64,000 nt of DNA from Hygrophila difformis (taxonomy: Eukaryota > Streptophyta > Magnoliopsida > Lamiales > Acanthaceae). The position numbers and the translations under genes were made by a program. Below the pieces are notes generated by a model that saw only the letters and a program-made list of their open reading frames with translations, was not told where the DNA came from and made no database searches. The DNA lies in NCBI GenBank assembly GCA_030278955.1, contig JAOANR010000001.1:26107120-26171119 (forward strand), in the 5' to 3' direction. Below are positions 1-11,502 of the stretch, one piece after another (the first letter of the stretch is position 1; every line of letters begins with the position of its first letter).

Positions 1-604
1 AGTCACTTAACCACGTGGGGTAAGTCCTCATCCCCATTTGAACTTATTCTTTTTCACTTCTGGTTTGTTAGAAATTCATTTTTGTTATTTTGGACAGTTT
101 GAACTCTTATTAAAAGGACAACTAATATCTAAAAATTAAAGTTTTAACTTTAAGGAGAAGTATGTAAGGTTAAATAGGATTATACGAAGTATATTATAAT
201 TAATCCTTAAAATATCACTTAATTAAACATTGATTCATTTCTATAACTCTAATAAATGGATGTCCATGATATTTGAAAAACAGTTATACAAAACTTCCTA
301 CAAACATTTTTCAAATAAATAAACTTTTTATACCATTCACATTTTAAAACGCTTTTGATTGTAGCTTTTCCTTCTCCTAACTTTTCATTTTTCTCTTTTT
401 TCTTTTTTCTTTCAAATGTCCAAATAAACATGCCCTAAGCCTATCCACATTTTGTTTTGTGAGGAAGATTATATCTTCACCGAAAGCAACATTCCAAGCC
501 CCAAAACATTTCTACTATTAAACAATTAAGTTCCTGTCCTACTTCTGGCATGGGACTATTCTTGATCTTATCTTATCCCAAAGTGTGTGCATGAATATAC
601 ACTC
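1..604. other. AT-rich intergenic DNA, no gene seen
   Basis: No convincing coding frame, RNA gene or repeat end was recognised. The only open frame of note is a lysine-rich minus-strand run of about 60 codons in low-complexity AT-rich DNA, which looks like chance. This stretch is the distal upstream region of the peptide gene that starts at 805. Confidence 0.5.
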
Positions 605-804
605 GGATATTTAAAGGCCTATCCACCATTCAACAATTTTCCTATCTTTTTCTTTTTTCTATAAAAAAGAAAATAAAATATTTTACGTTTTTTTTTTTCT
701 ATTATTGTTGGTCTATAACTTAGTAACAGACTGTGCAAGGTTGCTGTTTCTTCATCCAAAAATACCAACAATACTAGTAATTAAGTTTTCTTAAAACAAA
801 TCAA
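605..804 (+). promoter_or_regulatory. Putative core promoter and 5' leader of the peptide gene
   Basis: Two TATA-like motifs are present: TATTTAAAG near 608 and TATAAAAAA near 660. Either could set a start site that gives a leader of roughly 100 to 170 nt before the ATG at 805. The initiation context AAATCAAATGGCT is A-rich before the ATG with GC after it, as is usual in plants. The true start site cannot be told from sequence. Confidence 0.4.
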
Positions 805-1980
805 ATGGCTTCCAAGGTGGCTGCTTTCTTGGTCCTTTGTTTGACTATAAGTCTCCTAATTTCTGTTGATGTTTCAGCAGATACTACCAATACCGTTGCA
901 TCTGCAGGTAAACATAACCCATTTAATTTCTAATCCAAAATTATTTGAATATTACAATGATGCTTCAGCGCTACTTATGTAATTATACTTTCATAATATT
1001 GTTGCACCCCACTCAATTTTTTTGTGGTGTGACACTACTTCAATTTGGAATATAGCTTCCCTCAGTGTCCTTTGTGTTGTTACTATCCATAATTCCAAAT
1101 ATAGCTTCCATAAATTTTTGTGATACCGCTCAAAATATTTTTTGGGTCCGCGACTGGACACCACTTGAATCGATAAATGTGCTTGGTACAACCAATTAAT
1201 TATTATGATGACACCTCCATTATCATTCCCAGCCTCGCTTCTTTTCAATATATATATATATATATATATATTTTTGTGTTATAACTACTATCCTTGATTT
1301 TAATGTATTAAAGGTTCTATCATTTTTTTATGACACCACTAATAAAATTTTTTGGATCCGCCACTGTGTAGAAGGATGGGATAAATGCTTGTACACATAT
1401 ATTGATAAGATGGACTTTTCTTTAAAGTAGCCATGGATAGTTGACAATAGAGAAGTTTTCAAAAGTGTACACAAATAATTAATAAGCACGAAATGTGCTT
1501 CCTCCTTTGAAAGATTTATATATTGAGTTTGGACATGCAATTTTGGAGAGTAATTGCAAATTTGTGGGTACGAGAGAAATAATTTGTTCAACCAATAAGT
1601 TAATGACTCTCCTTATCCTCCTAAAATGGCGTACCCAAACCTAATTCACCAGTCTTTCAAATAGGAAGGAAGTACTACTTAATAGAACTTGTTTCATTTG
1701 TGGGGTTAAGTCTCTTATCTTGTGGGTAGGAAACCACAGTGGACAGTGGCTGGCCGATCGAGTATTTTTGTATCTTTGATAGACGATGTTCCTTATCACT
1801 TTATTTATACTATATCATTTTATGTGCTTATGATGTTCTGACACAGATTACCGCCGGTCTCCTTATTTCTGCCGATGCCCTCGCGTTTGCCGTTTTGGTT
1901 GCTGTGGAAGCTACTGTCGATGCTGCAGGTTTGGTGAGAAGGCTCATACTGATCACTTTGTTGCCGAGCCACAAAACTAA
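805..1980 (+). CDS. Two-exon secreted cysteine-rich peptide, GRP3-like C-terminal domain
   Basis: Exon 1 is 805-907 and exon 2 is 1847-1980. The 939 bp intron has a CAG|GTAAAC donor and an ACACAG acceptor, phase 1. The joined frame gives 78 residues ending at TAA. Residues 1-25 form a signal peptide: MASK start, hydrophobic core LVLCLTISLLIS, likely cleavage after VSA. The mature part of about 53 residues has eight cysteines at 43-61 in the pattern CxCx3Cx3CCx3CxCC, followed by FGE and a C-terminal EPQN. From family knowledge, the CR(Y/F)GCC...Y.C..CC...GE arrangement and the EP(H/Q)N-like end resemble the cysteine-rich tail of plant glycine-rich proteins of the GRP3 type, which act in the cell wall (GRP3 binds the kinase WAK1). 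The usual Gly-rich repeat is absent, so the product is short. The split across a long intron hides the gene from plain ORF scans. Unspliced, exon 2 is open in another frame and looks meaningless. Expression is unproven. Confidence 0.62.
908..1846 (+). other. Intron of the peptide gene, with decayed repeats
   Basis: The intron is AT-rich and holds a (TA)n run near 1249-1270. It also has several related phrases about 'gacaccact...ccgc(g/c)act' near 1030, 1125, 1145 and 1350, which look like remnants of a repeat. No coding frame in it is credible. Confidence 0.45.
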
Positions 1981-2342
1981 GTCAAGAAATGATATATAGA
2001 TGCCAAATCAAGAAAGTTGAAGCTGCTTTTAAATCTATCTGTTTTAATGTTTCTGTGTGTGGGAAAATAATGTGCGTGAGGCAATCTAACAAGTGAAGTA
2101 TTATTGCCCATGCAAAGTTAAATAGATCTCAGTACATTCGTCTTTGTACTGGCATCACATTATCTAGATCTACAACTAAATCTCTCATCTTTTTGTATAA
2201 AATACTGCTGTGTCATCCTAAGGATTCCAACCCAAATGGGATGGAGAGGGAGTATTATTTCTATCACAGTTTGAAAAAAATTGTTGTGTAATTATTTAAC
2301 TATTATTGTAGTTTATTTTCTTCTATACTATCTATTTTAATT
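1981..2342. other. 3' flank of the peptide gene up to the Copia insertion
   Basis: This stretch is non-coding and AT-rich and probably contains the 3' UTR and polyadenylation region of the gene ending at 1980. It ends in TAATT, the left target-site duplication of the Copia element that begins at 2343. No other feature was seen. Confidence 0.5.
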
Positions 2343-2777
2343 TGTTGAGAATCCTTCCTAATGAAGTTTCTAGAATAGTGGTGAATGAGCTTGAACTATC
2401 CCTTAAACTCCATAAAATTCTAGATAGATCCCAATTATTCCACACTAGTACATGTTCTTTAGGAATCTAGAAATGTAAGGAATTGTTCTAGAATACTCCA
2501 TAGGCTAGTATAAATAGAGGAGTGGTGGCCATTTGCAACCACAACAAAAACAACACAATCACAAGCACACAATGACAACCACAACACCAAGAGTTGTAAG
2601 AGTTGTAAGTGTTGAAGAGTGATCAATAAAAGTTCTTTATTCCTTTGTAGAGTTATCTTCATCTTTGAGAGTTTTCCTTATCTTTGAGAGAGAGTGCCAC
2701 TATTATAGTGAGGATATCCAATACTTGCACACACACTTGGGAAAAAGTTCCGCTGCTAACACGACTTCTTCCCAACA
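2343..2777 (+). repeat. 5' LTR of the 2343-7284 Copia element
   Basis: The LTR begins TGTTGAGAATCC and ends TTCCCAACA. It has a TATA-like TATAAATAG near 2511 and an AATAAA near 2621. It is 435 bp, against 426 bp for the 3' copy; the difference is a duplicated 9 bp GTTGTAAGA unit near 2594. Confidence 0.93.
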
Positions 2778-2780
2778 AAG

Positions 2781-2793
2781 TGGTATCAGAGCC
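2781..2793 (+). other. Primer-binding site, tRNA-Met type
   Basis: TGGTATCAGAGCC lies three bases after the 5' LTR. It is the standard complement of initiator tRNA-Met used by plant Copia elements. Confidence 0.92.
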
Positions 2794-2828
2794 AGGTTCG
2801 TTGAAGCCATCACCCTGCTAGATTGACG

Positions 2829-5800
2829 ATGGAAGGTGTTGTGATGCACGATGGTGATATGTTCAATTTCACAGCCGACAACTACTCCTATTGGAAGCCG
2901 ATGATGGAGGATCATTTATACTGCAAGGATCTGTACGAGCCTATCAAGAATGAGAAGAAGCCGGAGAGCAAGAAAGATGCCGAATGGGATCTCTTGAATA
3001 GGAAAGCAGTCGCAATGATCTGTAAGTACATCGATCGAAGTTTGTTTGAGCATGTTTCCACCTACACTAATGCATATGAATTATGGACCAAACTAGAGTC
3101 CATGATTCAAAAGAAGACACCTCGAAACAAAGCTCACTTGGTTCGTCGGTTGGTGAAGTTGGAATACAAGGATGGCCAGAGCATGATTGAGCACTTGAAT
3201 ACCTTCAAAGGTCTTGTGAATCAACTCACAAAGATCGAGATGAAGGTTGATGATGAGCTTCAAGCTCTATTGCTACTAAGCTCCTTGCCGGAGAGTTGGG
3301 ACACGCTTGTTGTTACTCTTAGCAACTCGTGTCCAGAAGGAAAGCTAACGATGGATATAGTTGCTGATAGCCTGCTCAATGAAGAAGCCTGGAGGAAGGA
3401 GCGAGGAGACTCTGCACACTACGAGGCCAATGTTGTGGAGAACCGAGGAAGAAATGAGATCCGTGGAAGAAGCATCAATCGAAGCCGCGACAAATGCCGG
3501 GGGCATTCCAAGTCACGCACGAGGGTCACTTGCTACTATTGTGGTAAGGTCGGGCATAAAAAATCAGAATGCCGGAATCTCAAACGAGACCAGAGGAACG
3601 GGATTGTCAAGCAGGACTTGATAGAGCCAAAGAAACATGAAGAGAAGAGTACGACGGCGATAGCCACAGAGAATAAAGAAGACATCTTCCTCATTAGAGA
3701 AGAAAACTACTTGAACATTGCCTGTGACGATAGTACGTGGATAATCGACTCAGGTGCGTCATGCCACGTAACCCCACATAGAGAGTTCTTCTCAACATAT
3801 AAAAGTGGTGATTTTGGCACTGTGAAAATGGGGAATCATGTGTCAAGCAAAATCGTGGGGATAGGAAACATCACTTTGCTAACTAACACTAGATGGGAGC
3901 TGGTGTTAAAGAATGTCAGGCATGTTCCAGATATGCGACTTAATCTCATCTCAGCCGGTAAGCTCGATGACTCTGGATACATAAATCAACTTGGAGCCGG
4001 AAGATGGAAGCTTTCGAAGAACAACATCATCGTTGCCAAAGGAATGAAAGATGGGACGTTATACATCACTCAGGCCAAGCTATGCATGGGAGAAACCAAT
4101 GTCGCTCAAGATAGGCCGTGTCTGGAGCTGTGGCACAAGAGACTTGGGCATATGAGCGAGAAAGGGCTGCAAATCATTGCCCGAAAGGAGCACCTTGCCG
4201 ACATGAAAGGTAAAACACTAGACCCCTGCACCCACTGTTTGGTTGGCAAGCAACATCGAGTCATGTTTTCGAGAAGTAATCAGCCTCATAGGAGAAAGCA
4301 TATTCTTGACTTGGTGCACACCGATGTTTGCTCGATGACGGAGAAATCCATGGGTGGTGCATTGTACTTTGTTATCTTCATCGATGACCACTCTCGGAAG
4401 GTTTTTGCATATCTATTGAAGACAAAGGATCAATTCATAGATGTCTTCAAGGAGTTTCATGCAAGGGTGGAGCGAGAGACAGGGTTGAAGCTGAAGTGCG
4501 TCCGAGCTGATAATGGCGGTGAATATCATGGCCCTTTCGATGCATATTGCAGGTCACATGGAATAAAGCTCGAGAAAACTCCACCCAAGACACCTCAACT
4601 AAATGGTGTTGCTGAAAGAATGAATCGCACCATCACAGAGAGAGTTCGGTGCATGCTTTCTCACGCTAAGCTCCCTAAGTTGTTCTGGGGAGAAGCAGTG
4701 ACGACGGCCGTCAGTATCATCAACCACTCCCCATCAGTACCTTTGGATGGAGATATCCCAGAGGAATTCTGGACGGGAAAAAGAGTCACATATGACCGTT
4801 TCAAAGTGTTCGGTTGCCGAGCATTCGTTCATGTTCCCAAAGATGAACGTGCTAAGCTTGACTCAAAGGCAAAGGAGTGTATCTATCTCGGTACACCACA
4901 TGATGAGTTTGGTTACCGGCTTTGGGATCCAACAGCCAAGAGGATCGTCAGGAGTAGAGATGTCATATTCTTTGAAGATCAGACTATCGAAGATTTTCGT
5001 AATGAGAAGAAGTCGATGGTTCGATGTCGTACCACTCCTGATACGCCAACAGTGGAGCATAATGACCAAGGTGAACAAGCAACCGAGGATGTTGATGCTG
5101 AGATACCTACCTCAAATGACTTAAGTAACGAAGAGGTTTCTTCTGAGTCAGGCGACACAGAATCATCACAAGAAGAAGGTGAGACTCTACAACCTCAGTT
5201 ACGTAGATCCACTCGTGAGAGAAAATGCCCCACTAGATACCCATCAAATGAGTATGTGATAATCACGAGTGAGGGGGAGCCACAAAACTATAATGAGGCT
5301 ATGGAAGATCAACATAAAGAAGAATGGTTGAAGGCTATGCATGAGGAAATGCAATCGTTGCATGAGAACCAGACATATGACTTAGTGGAGTTACCAAAAG
5401 GGAGACGAGCATTAAAAAATAAATGGGTATACATATTGAAGACGGAAGAAGGAGGCACAAGACCAAGATACAAAGCTAGAATCGTCGTCAAAGGATGTGG
5501 CCAGAAGAAAGGGATAGATTTTGAAAAAATCTTCTCTCTCGTTGTAAAAATGCAATCTATCCGGGTAGTTCTTGGGCTTGCCGCATGCCTAGACCTAGAG
5601 ATTGAGCAGCTAGATGTCAAGACGGCATTCTTGCATGGAGATTTAGAAGGAGAGATATATATGGAGCAACCCGAAGGATTTATTGAGTCGGGGAAAGAAC
5701 ACTTAGCATGTCGTCTCAAGAAAAGCCTCTATGGTCTAAAGCAAGCTCCTAGGCAATGGTATAAGAAATTCGACTCCTTCATGGCACAACATCAATTCCA

Positions 5801-6842
5801 GAAGACTCGTTCCGATCACTGCGTCTTCATCAAGAGATATCGTAATGGAGAATTTATCATTCTCATACTCTATGTGGATGATATGTTAATTATTGGTAGT
5901 GACAAGAAGAAGATCGAGGCACTGAAGAAGCCTTTGAGCATATCATTATCCATGAAAGACTTGGGACCAGCGAAACAAATCCTTGGGATGAAGATCACTC
6001 GAGATCGTCTCAAGAGACTACTATGGCTATCTCAAGAAAGATATATTGAGAAAGTTCTTGAAAGATTGAATATGGATAAAGCCAAGCCGGTGGGCGTTCC
6101 ACTTGGAGGACACTTCAAGCTAACTAAGAAACAATGCCCAACAAGTGAGAAGGAAAGAGAAGAAATGGAGAAGATCCCATATTCATCAGCGGTCGGAAGC
6201 CTCATGTACGCCATGGTCTGCACTAAACCTGATATCACCTTCGCTGTTGGCATGGTAAGCCGATTCTTATCTAATCCAAGAAAAGAACACTGGGCAGCAG
6301 TAAAACGGATATTTCGATATCTTGGGGGAACTGCCAAAAGATCTATATGCTTTGGCAAAGGAAAACCAGTGTTAGAAGGGTATACAGATGCAGACATGGC
6401 ATGAGACGTTGATTCAAGGAAATCAACATCAGGATATCTAATTACCTTTGCGGGGGGAGCTATATCATGGCAATCCAGATTGCAGAAATGTGTGGCGCTA
6501 TCAACAACAGAAGCTGAGTACATAGCGACTACAGAAGCAGACAAGGAGATGGTATGGATAAAGGGACTAATCACCGAGCTAGGTCAGAATCAAGCAAGCC
6601 CAATGCTTCTCTGTGACAACCAAAGTGCGATACACTTGGCAAAGAATCCAACCTACCACTTCCGATCAAAACACATTGATGTTCGATATCATTGGATACG
6701 AGATGCATTGGAAGAAAAGCGACTCCAGCTTGACAAAGTGCATACGGATGACAACTGGTCAGATATGATGACCAAAGTGATACCTCTGAAGAAATTCGAA
6801 GATTGTTGCAGAGGCGCAGGAGTTACGGATCATCCAAATTAG
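2829..6842 (+). pseudogene. Copia gag-pol polyprotein with a single in-frame stop
   Basis: The reading starts at the ATG at 2829; an upstream TTG in frame is not a credible start. It is open for 1191 codons to TGA at 6402-6404, then continues in the same frame to TAG at 6840-6842, about 1337 codons in total, the usual size for Tnt1-like elements. In order: gag (residues 1-230); CCHC zinc knuckle CYYCGKVGHKKSEC from residue 235; aspartic protease WIIDSGAS with D307; GAG-pre-integrase HHCC segment; integrase core with D499, D561 and E596; reverse transcriptase with YVDDM at 1015-1019; RNase H with TTEAEYIA after the stop. The stop falls in the RNase H entry segment just after YTDADMA, so RNase H would be lost without readthrough. 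All other catalytic motifs look intact. This is probably a recently disabled copy. Confidence 0.92.
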
Positions 6843-6858
6843 TCGGGAAGGGAGAGAT

Positions 6859-7284
6859 TGTTGAGAATCCCTCCTAATGAAGCTTCAAGAATAGTGGTGA
6901 ATGAGCTTGAACTATCCCTTAAACTCCATAAAATTCTAGATAGATCCCAATTATTCCACACTAGTACATGTTCTTTAGGAATCTAGAAATGTAAGGAATT
7001 GTTCTAGAATACTCTATAGGCTAGTATAAATAGAGGAGTGGTGGCCATTTGCAACCGCAACAAAAACAACACAATCACAAGCACACAATCACAACCACAA
7101 CCCCAAGAGTTGTAAGTGTTGAAGAGTGATCAATAAAATTTCTTTATTCCTTTGTAGAGTTATCTTCATCTTTGAGAGTTTGCCTCATCTTTGAGAGAGA
7201 GTGCCACTATTATAGTGAGGATATCCAACACTTGCACACACACTTGGGAAAAAGTTCCGCTGCAAACACGACTTCTTCCCAACA
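6859..7284 (+). repeat. 3' LTR of the 2343-7284 Copia element
   Basis: This 426 bp copy is preceded by a polypurine tract GGGAAGGGAGAGA at about 6845-6857. It begins TGTTGAGAATCC and ends CCCAACA, and is followed by the TAATT duplication. Confidence 0.93.
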
Positions 7285-8090
7285 TAATTTATATGATTAG
7301 ATTCAGAGATTTTTTCTGAATTCCGGGAGTCATCCAGCCAAGATGAGGTGTTCCGGTGGTAGGAGGGGAGAAGTAGTATTCCAAGGGTGGTTCGAACTTC
7401 GAAGTCCCCGTGTTGGGAGACAATTAAATATCACATTGAACCTAAGCGAGAATGAACAACACCGTACCGTATACCGTCATTGAAATCGATTTAAAATCTA
7501 CACCCAATTATGAAAACATATGAAACAAGAACCAGAAGCGTCATCTATATAGCGATGATAATTACGAATTTCGTTCTTTAATTTTGCTAGTTATCAAAAC
7601 AGTCCGGTACCTAATAATTTCATCATGAGAGCATTTTCAGCAAATTAACAATTGAAAAGTTTAGGGACTTAAAATTAATTTGCTGAAATGCCCCTCGACA
7701 AAATTGGTTAATGTTATAGTTACAGGATTGTTTTGGTAATTAGCAATATTAAAGAATGCCATTGGTAATTATCGATACATAGATGACATTTTTTTTTTGG
7801 ATAACAGTCTAAAAAGACTAGCAAAGAGGAAAAGGAAAAAGAAAGCAAAGCAAACTAAGCAAGACGAATGACCATAGATGACATTTTTAATTTGGTTCTT
7901 ATTCCAAAAGCATATATAGGCAAAACGTAGATTGAAATTAAATATGGGAAGAACTTATTAAAAGAATGACGAAACAAGATGTAAACAAGCAGTAATCTTT
8001 GGGTTATTTAAATCGCGATCCTACCTCCTACTATTGATACGGTGATACAAATTTTACATTCAATTTTCATCCTCGAACGCTGACTTTATA
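7285..8090. other. Intergenic DNA, no gene seen
   Basis: This stretch is AT-rich with no recognisable domain in any frame. Phrases such as 'tttagggacttaaaattaat' near 7660 and 'aaaacagtccggtacc' near 7595 resemble decayed MITE ends, but no clean inverted pair was found. Confidence 0.4.
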
Positions 8091-8680
8091 GTTTGGCCTC
8101 AAAGGCACTTTTGCACTTTTATTTTGAACTTAAAAATTTATGGATCCTTATATATGATGTGTAGAAAATGAAAAAAAACGCAAATAGTCCCATAATTATG
8201 CTTGATTTCCCAAATCATACCAAAAAAAAACTATTAACCCAATCTATCCACTAACTATGTTAATCTTGCCCGAACCATCCCATCTACTCTCCAATGACAA
8301 TTAACGCTGACGTGACAGTGGATTAGTGCGCTAATAACATTGACATGGCAGCACCATCCACAGCCACGTCAGCGTTAATAGTTATTAAAGAGTGGGTGGG
8401 ATGGACAGGGCAAAATTAGCATAGTTACAGGATGAATTGGGTTAATAGATTTTTTGTGGGATGATTTGAGAAATCAGACATAATTATGGGACTATTTAGG
8501 GTTTTTTTCCGTGTAGAGAAATACTATATGCATGTCTATGTGCTATGCTTGATGTTTATAGTTTGGCCTCAACGGAACTTTTGCACTTTTATTTTGAACT
8601 TAAAAACTTATGGATCCTTATATATATGATGTGTAGAAAAATACATTATGCATGTCTATGTACTGTGCTTGATGTTTAAT
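8091..8680. repeat. Tandem duplication of a roughly 120 bp unit, split by a MITE
   Basis: The phrase 'tatagtttggcctcaa(a/c)gg' and the following 75 bp occur at 8089-8167 and again from about 8560. The segment 'atgcatgtctatgt' follows each copy, at 8529 and 8650. The first unit is split by the inverted-repeat element at 8168-8510. The duplication therefore predates the insertion, or the insertion hit one of two existing units. Confidence 0.65.
8168..8510. mobile_element. MULE-like MITE, about 343 bp
   Basis: The ends are inverted copies: 'aaatagtcccataattatg' on the left and its complement 'cataattatgggactattt' on the right, extending about 45 bp. A 9 bp near-duplication flanks it, gtgtagaaa on the left and gtgtagaga on the right, fitting Mutator-type target duplications. 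It has no coding capacity. Related 'aaatagtccca' starts are seen near 19800. Confidence 0.65.
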
Positions 8681-8966
8681 TCCCAAACACAAAAAATAAT
8701 GCTTTTAATTGTTTCATTCCTTGTATTTTGATAGGATCCTGGGATCCCCATTGAATACTATGGTTTCGACTTTGCAAAGATAAAAATAATTCTATCTAAA
8801 ATCCCAACTTTGAAAACTCTGAATAAACACTACTAGAAAAATTGCTGCTTCGATTGCTAAAATTGTTGTAGTTAATGAATTTCGCTAAAATTATGTAGCG
8901 GAAAAGTCTTGTAGTGAAATTATTCATGATCAAACCGAAAAATGCATTAAATGAGGTTCCAAAATG

Positions 8967-10363
8967 GATAAATATTTTTTTAGGCCATCAATAGGCAGGT
9001 AATTCACTTTTGGGCCACGAAAGATTGAATTATGAAATTCAGCCGCCAACAGGCATTCGGGCCGAATTTAAAGCCAATTTGACCAATACCACACAAAATC
9101 GGGCCGCGTGCAACCCACTCACCACACGATGGTTTAAAAGCGGAAATTGTCTCCTTTTGGTGGCCTGTTTTAGTTGTTTGGTAATTAAAATAAATATTTC
9201 TCCATCATTCCATTATTTATGCATCACTTTCCTTTTTCTGTCTATTTTAACATTTTTGTCTCATTCTCATTATAGTAAATACTCCCTCCGTCCCAGTTTA
9301 ATTCTCTTGTTTGACTTTTTGTCATTCTTAATTATTTAACTTTGACTTATGTTATTATTAGTATATATTCGAAAGAAATAGTCGAGTTGGGTCTTGTTAA
9401 AATCTTAAACTCATGTAGTTTTAGAATATATATTTTATATAATTTTTTTTTTACATATTTTGAGATATTAACGATTGCAAATGTGCATTGGATGTGTGCA
9501 CAAATCAAACAAGATATGTTAAGTGTGACGGAAGAAGTAATGAAATATCCATCACCAAACCTACCTTAAGAAGTAATGAAATATTAATAACTGTATAGAC
9601 TGTTTTGCAACAAAAAAAAATCACCAAACCTACTGCATCACATCAATAATTAAATTTCAAATTGACGACAATTAATAAATTCCAACATATGACCATACAT
9701 CACATATTTGTGTATTAATTAAAAATTCAAATTTAATATAATTATATCACATAAATTTCTAGTTTACTCCTACAATAAATACTAATATACACTACATTAA
9801 ATACACTCTATCCCCACATAAAATACCGTGGTCAAAATACCATGATGTGAAATAAACATTCATTAAAATATATAATAAATAAAAATAAAACAAATATATA
9901 TTATAAAAAAATTTAAAAAATAAAAAAATAATAAGTAGAATTAATTGAATTAATAATACCATCAAGAATTAATTAAAGTATCTAATCTAAAATAAAAATT
10001 AAATAATTAAATCTAAAAAATAAATTAAATTTTGACGGACAAAAAATATTATGACGGACAATAAAAATGAAAGTGTGACATAAATAAATAGTTGGATGAA
10101 GTATTATTTAATTTAATTTAAAAAAATAGAAAATAAAATAAAAAACCTAAAATAGGCCACCAAAAGGTAAACATTGCAACTTTTAGGCCAGCGCGTGAGA
10201 GTGTGTGGCGAGTGGAGCACACACGGCCCGTTGAGACGTTGACTTGGTCAATTTGGCCTAAAAAACCAGCCCGAATGCCTGTTGGTGGCTCAATTTCATA
10301 ATTCAATCTTTCGTGGCCCAAAAGTGAATTACCTGCCTATTGATGGCCTAAAAAATATTTATC
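8967..10363. mobile_element. Long-TIR DNA element, copy 1 (MULE-like, non-autonomous)
   Basis: The terminal inverted repeats are about 130 bp at high identity, with weaker similarity to about 220 bp. The left end reads GATAAATATTTTTTTAGGCC and the right end is its complement. The interior is AT-rich without a transposase, and carries a Stowaway-like insertion. The short open frames across the TIRs are mirror images of each other and not genes. No target-site duplication is obvious. A nearly identical copy is at 17081-18702. Confidence 0.75.
9282..9537. mobile_element. Stowaway-like MITE nested in the TIR element, copy 1
   Basis: The left end CTCCCTCCGTCCC after TA is typical of Stowaway (Tc1/mariner) MITEs. 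The right end GTGACGGAAGAAG followed by TA is a decayed partner. The same nested unit is present in the duplicate at about 17396-17652, so it was there before the duplication. Confidence 0.6.
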
Positions 10364-10585
10364 TCGGATTTAAAAAACAACCAAGCAAACCTACAAGACT
10401 AAACTGACAATTCCACGCATTGATCCATTAATTGGCTGATTGGGTAGTCAGGTAGAGCCGAAAAATATATGGATGAAATCTATTATAGATATAGACAAAA
10501 ATATGGAAATAGAATATATATATATACATATACAAATACATATGTCGGAGTTTGTAAATCTAATTTAACCTAAATATACAGAAGA

Positions 10586-11260
10586 GAAAAGAGGGGGAAA
10601 AGAAAAAATGAAAAACCTAGTCAAACTTGTTCCTTCAATGTGCCTTCAAGTATCCTTTTGTGTCTATATATATATGGTTCCAATTCATATTGCAAACTAG
10701 TAATATTTATAGCCCTGAATTAGGGCACCATCTTGTGATAGTGAATATCCTCTAATATGTCTCTTGCATAACACATCATAATATGCATTGGCGGACGCAG
10801 AGTGTTAGAACCGGGGGCGAGCTATGAAATTCTTTTATCACAATATATAAAATAATATAATATATCATATAGAAAATTCATATTTATAAATATTTTATTT
10901 TTATATTATGTAGAACAATTGTAAACTACGAGTCAATTTTTTTGAAAACGCTATAAAACCTTTTAAATTTTTAATGTAAGATTTCTAAGGAGTCACTAAA
11001 AAATCACCTCCCATTTTGTTACGCAAATCTTTCTTAATAAACTTCAATGCAGAAAAAGATCTTTAACAATATGAACCGGAGCAATCGTAATAGGTAGAAG
11101 TGGGACCAATGCTAGTATCATAATAAGCCGGTAAAACATGAATTGGTTCATATACTGGGGAAGTATGTACTAGAACTTTTTTCAACCGTTAGATAGAGTG
11201 TTGATCCAACGGTTTATATTAAGTGTAGTGATAATTGGGTCATTTCCCTTATCTTCATGA
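10586..11260. other. Intergenic DNA, no gene seen
   Basis: The stretch is AT-rich and non-coding. It ends in CATGA, the left target duplication of the Copia element beginning at 11261. The phrase 'ggcggacgcagagtgttagaaccgg' near 10793 looks repeat-derived, but its element was not identified. Confidence 0.4.
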
Positions 11261-11502
11261 TGTCAAGCAAATAAGCAAGCAAGAAATCTCAATACAAAGA
11301 TAAAAAGATGGAGGAAATATACTCTCTTATTCATAGTCCACTGAAGGAGTACAATATATAGAATAGGAAAAAAGATAAGTAGGGAAAATATATAAAGTAA
11401 AATTTATTCATAGGAATCACATATTTAAAATCCCAAATTATTTCCTAGATTAATGAGAGTAATAATAGCCAAAATAAGAGTAAGTTTGACTAATTTGCAA
11501 CA
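11261..11502 (-). repeat. 3' LTR of the minus-strand Copia
   Basis: This 242 bp LTR has TG...CA ends on either strand reading. The neighbouring CTCCCCCTT at 11503-11511 is the complement of the polypurine tract. Confidence 0.9.

Larger units (their letters stand above)
2343..7284 (+). mobile_element. Near-complete Ty1/copia retrotransposon, Tnt1/Tork-like
   Basis: The element is 4.94 kb with two LTRs (2343-2777, 6859-7284), TG...CA ends, a tRNA-Met primer site just inside the 5' LTR, a polypurine tract before the 3' LTR and a 5 bp target-site duplication TAATT (2338-2342 and 7285-7289). A single gag-pol frame covers 2829-6842 with one in-frame stop. Hand comparison of the LTRs shows about a dozen substitutions plus a 9 bp length difference, near 3% divergence, so the insertion is fairly recent. 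It sits about 360 bp downstream of the stop codon of the peptide gene at 805-1980. Confidence 0.93.
8967..10585 (+). repeat. 1.62 kb direct duplication, unit 1
   Basis: This block matches 17081-18702 base for base apart from scattered substitutions and a few single-base indels. Identity starts exactly at the left TIR end but continues about 220 bp past the right TIR, ending near 'aaatatacagaaga'. The duplicated unit is therefore larger than the TIR element itself. Confidence 0.9.

Noticed and set aside
1739..1999. 86-codon plus-strand frame over exon 2 of the peptide gene
   Set aside because: It reads exon 2 in the wrong phase. The spliced phase gives the eight-cysteine domain and a natural stop.
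5309..6574. Long minus-strand frames (136 and 180 codons)
   Set aside because: They are antisense to the RT and RNase H of the Copia element; shadow frames.
9010..10321. Open frames beginning MGHERLNYEI on both strands (also near 17124 and 18436)
   Set aside because: They are mirror readings of the terminal inverted repeats of the same element, not genes.
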